Source of the DNA: Holophagaceae bacterium | GTDB lineage: Bacteria; Acidobacteriota; Holophagae; Holophagales; Holophagaceae | Length of the DNA stretch: 6,634 bases | Assembly (NCBI GenBank): GCA_003538615.1 | Contig: DPRT01000204.1 | Location: forward strand, 4,731 to 11,364 | Direction of reading: 5' to 3' | Part shown: positions 6,272 to 6,634 of the stretch, one piece after another | Layout of the letters: each line of letters starts with the position of its first letter | Numbering within the stretch: position 1 is the first letter of the stretch | Notes under the pieces: generated by a model | Database searches by the model: none | Seen by the model: the letters and a program-made list of their open reading frames with translations, nothing else | Told to the model about the DNA's origin: nothing | Translations under genes and position numbers: made by a program

Positions 6272-6380
6272 CCGAGCCCCGGGGGCCAGCCCAGCCCCTC
6301 CGGCCACCGGGGCTTCCAGGCCGTTGGAAGGGAACAGGTGCTCGCCCGGCGGCACCCAAAGGAGCAACCCCGGAGTCCCC
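6259..6380. promoter_or_regulatory. Divergent intergenic region between lytS-type and glutathione peroxidase genes
   Basis: Both flanking genes must start transcription in or near this 122-base gap. It is very GC-rich, with C- and G-runs that allow several alternative stems, for example AGCCCC (6293-6298) with GGGGCT (6309-6314). No convincing -10/-35 pair could be named on either strand. Confidence 0.5.
6313..6330. promoter_or_regulatory. Operator-like inverted repeat CTTCCA-6-TGGAAG
   Basis: CTTCCA (6313-6318) and TGGAAG (6325-6330) form an exact six-base inverted repeat with a six-base spacer, near the middle of the divergent gap. The geometry suits a dimeric regulator contacting one face of the DNA. 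It is short enough that chance is possible, and no regulator can be assigned. Confidence 0.3.
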
Positions 6381-6634
6381 ATGCGCCCCCTTGTGTGCCT
6401 CGCCCTCGCCACCACCCTGGCCCTGCCCGCCACTGAAAGGAAGGCCCCCATGTCCCTGCACGAGCTCACCCTCAACACCCTTCAGGGCAAGCCCCAGCCC
6501 CTGGCCGCCTTCAAGGGCAAGGTGGTGCTGGCCGTGAACGTGGCCAGCGCCTGCGGCTACACGCCCCAGTACGCGGGCCTGCAGAAGCTCCACACCGAGT
6601 ACAGGGACCGCGGCCTGGTGGTCCTGGGCTTCCC
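6381..6634 (+). CDS. Glutathione peroxidase-like thiol peroxidase, 5' part
   Basis: This is the first 84 codons of a glutathione-peroxidase-fold enzyme that reduces hydrogen peroxide or organic hydroperoxides. Bacterial cysteine forms usually take electrons from thioredoxin rather than glutathione. The motif NVASACGYTPQY, counted from the first ATG (residues 53-64), contains the peroxidatic Cys58, encoded by TGC at 6552-6554, so this is not a selenocysteine enzyme. The segment continues into YAGLQKLHTEYRDRGLVVLGFP, typical of the family, and is cut by the window edge. From ATG 6381 (GGAG at 6372-6375, five bases upstream) the protein begins MRPLVCLALATTLALPA, which looks like a signal peptide for export. 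The second in-frame ATG at 6450 would give MSLHELTLNTLQGK, the usual beginning of cytosolic family members, and has its own good ribosome binding site. The family call is firm; the start and cellular location are open. Divergent from the sensor kinase operon. Confidence 0.9.
   Translation, partial: MRPLVCLALATTLALPATERKAPMSLHELTLNTLQGKPQPLAAFKGKVVLAVNVASACGYTPQYAGLQKLHTEYRDRGLVVLGF
6436..6452 (+). promoter_or_regulatory. Second ribosome binding site and in-frame ATG in the peroxidase gene
   Basis: The purine-rich AAAGGAAGG (6436-6444) lies five bases before the in-frame ATG at 6450-6452. It matches a Shine-Dalgarno sequence better than the GGAG in front of the upstream ATG 6381. It supports either a shorter cytosolic protein as the true product or two products from one mRNA. 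Confidence 0.5.

Noticed and set aside
5233..6537. A 434-codon plus-strand open frame across the LytS-type gene into the peroxidase
   Set aside because: It is antisense to a clear sensor kinase and runs out of frame through the peroxidase start; no recognisable motif.
6552..6554. Selenocysteine at the peroxidase active site
   Set aside because: The codon is TGC (cysteine), not TGA.

Overview
The window comes from a GC-rich Gram-negative bacterium. It carries a cdsA–dxr–rseP envelope and isoprenoid block, a site-2 protease with a single PDZ domain, and LytS/LytTR signalling genes. A high-GC Acidobacteriota (Holophaga/Geothrix-like) or deltaproteobacterial-type genome would fit, but this lineage guess is an inference; no marker gene here settles it.

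Layout: The left half is a plus-strand block. It holds the 3' end of cdsA (CDP-diacylglycerol synthase), dxr/ispC (second step of the MEP isoprenoid pathway) starting on the base after the cdsA stop, and rseP (intramembrane site-2 metalloprotease). This is the common bacterial cdsA–dxr–rseP order, which joins phospholipid precursor supply, isoprenoid supply and envelope-stress proteolysis. Between dxr and rseP, where related operons are usually tight, lies a 272-bp non-coding element (1554–1825) bounded by near-perfect 32-bp inverted repeats and containing two further internal stems. It looks like a folded RNA, a folded single-stranded DNA, or a miniature mobile element, and is the most unusual item in the window.

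The middle is a minus-strand signalling operon, read right to left: a LytS-type membrane sensor kinase (5167–6258), a LytTR response regulator overlapping it by 4 bases (4433–5170), and a second, PAS-containing membrane histidine kinase of the HDYNN type without its own receiver (2974–4362). The last kinase gene ends exactly where rseP ends on the other strand; the two stop codons abut with no spacer.

At the right edge, divergent from the lytS-type gene across 122 bp, is the 5' part of a cysteine-type glutathione peroxidase, with two plausible in-frame starts, one giving a secreted and one a cytosolic form. The divergent gap holds a start-codon palindrome and an operator-like inverted repeat. 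No tRNA, rRNA, CRISPR array, transposase or integrase gene was seen.
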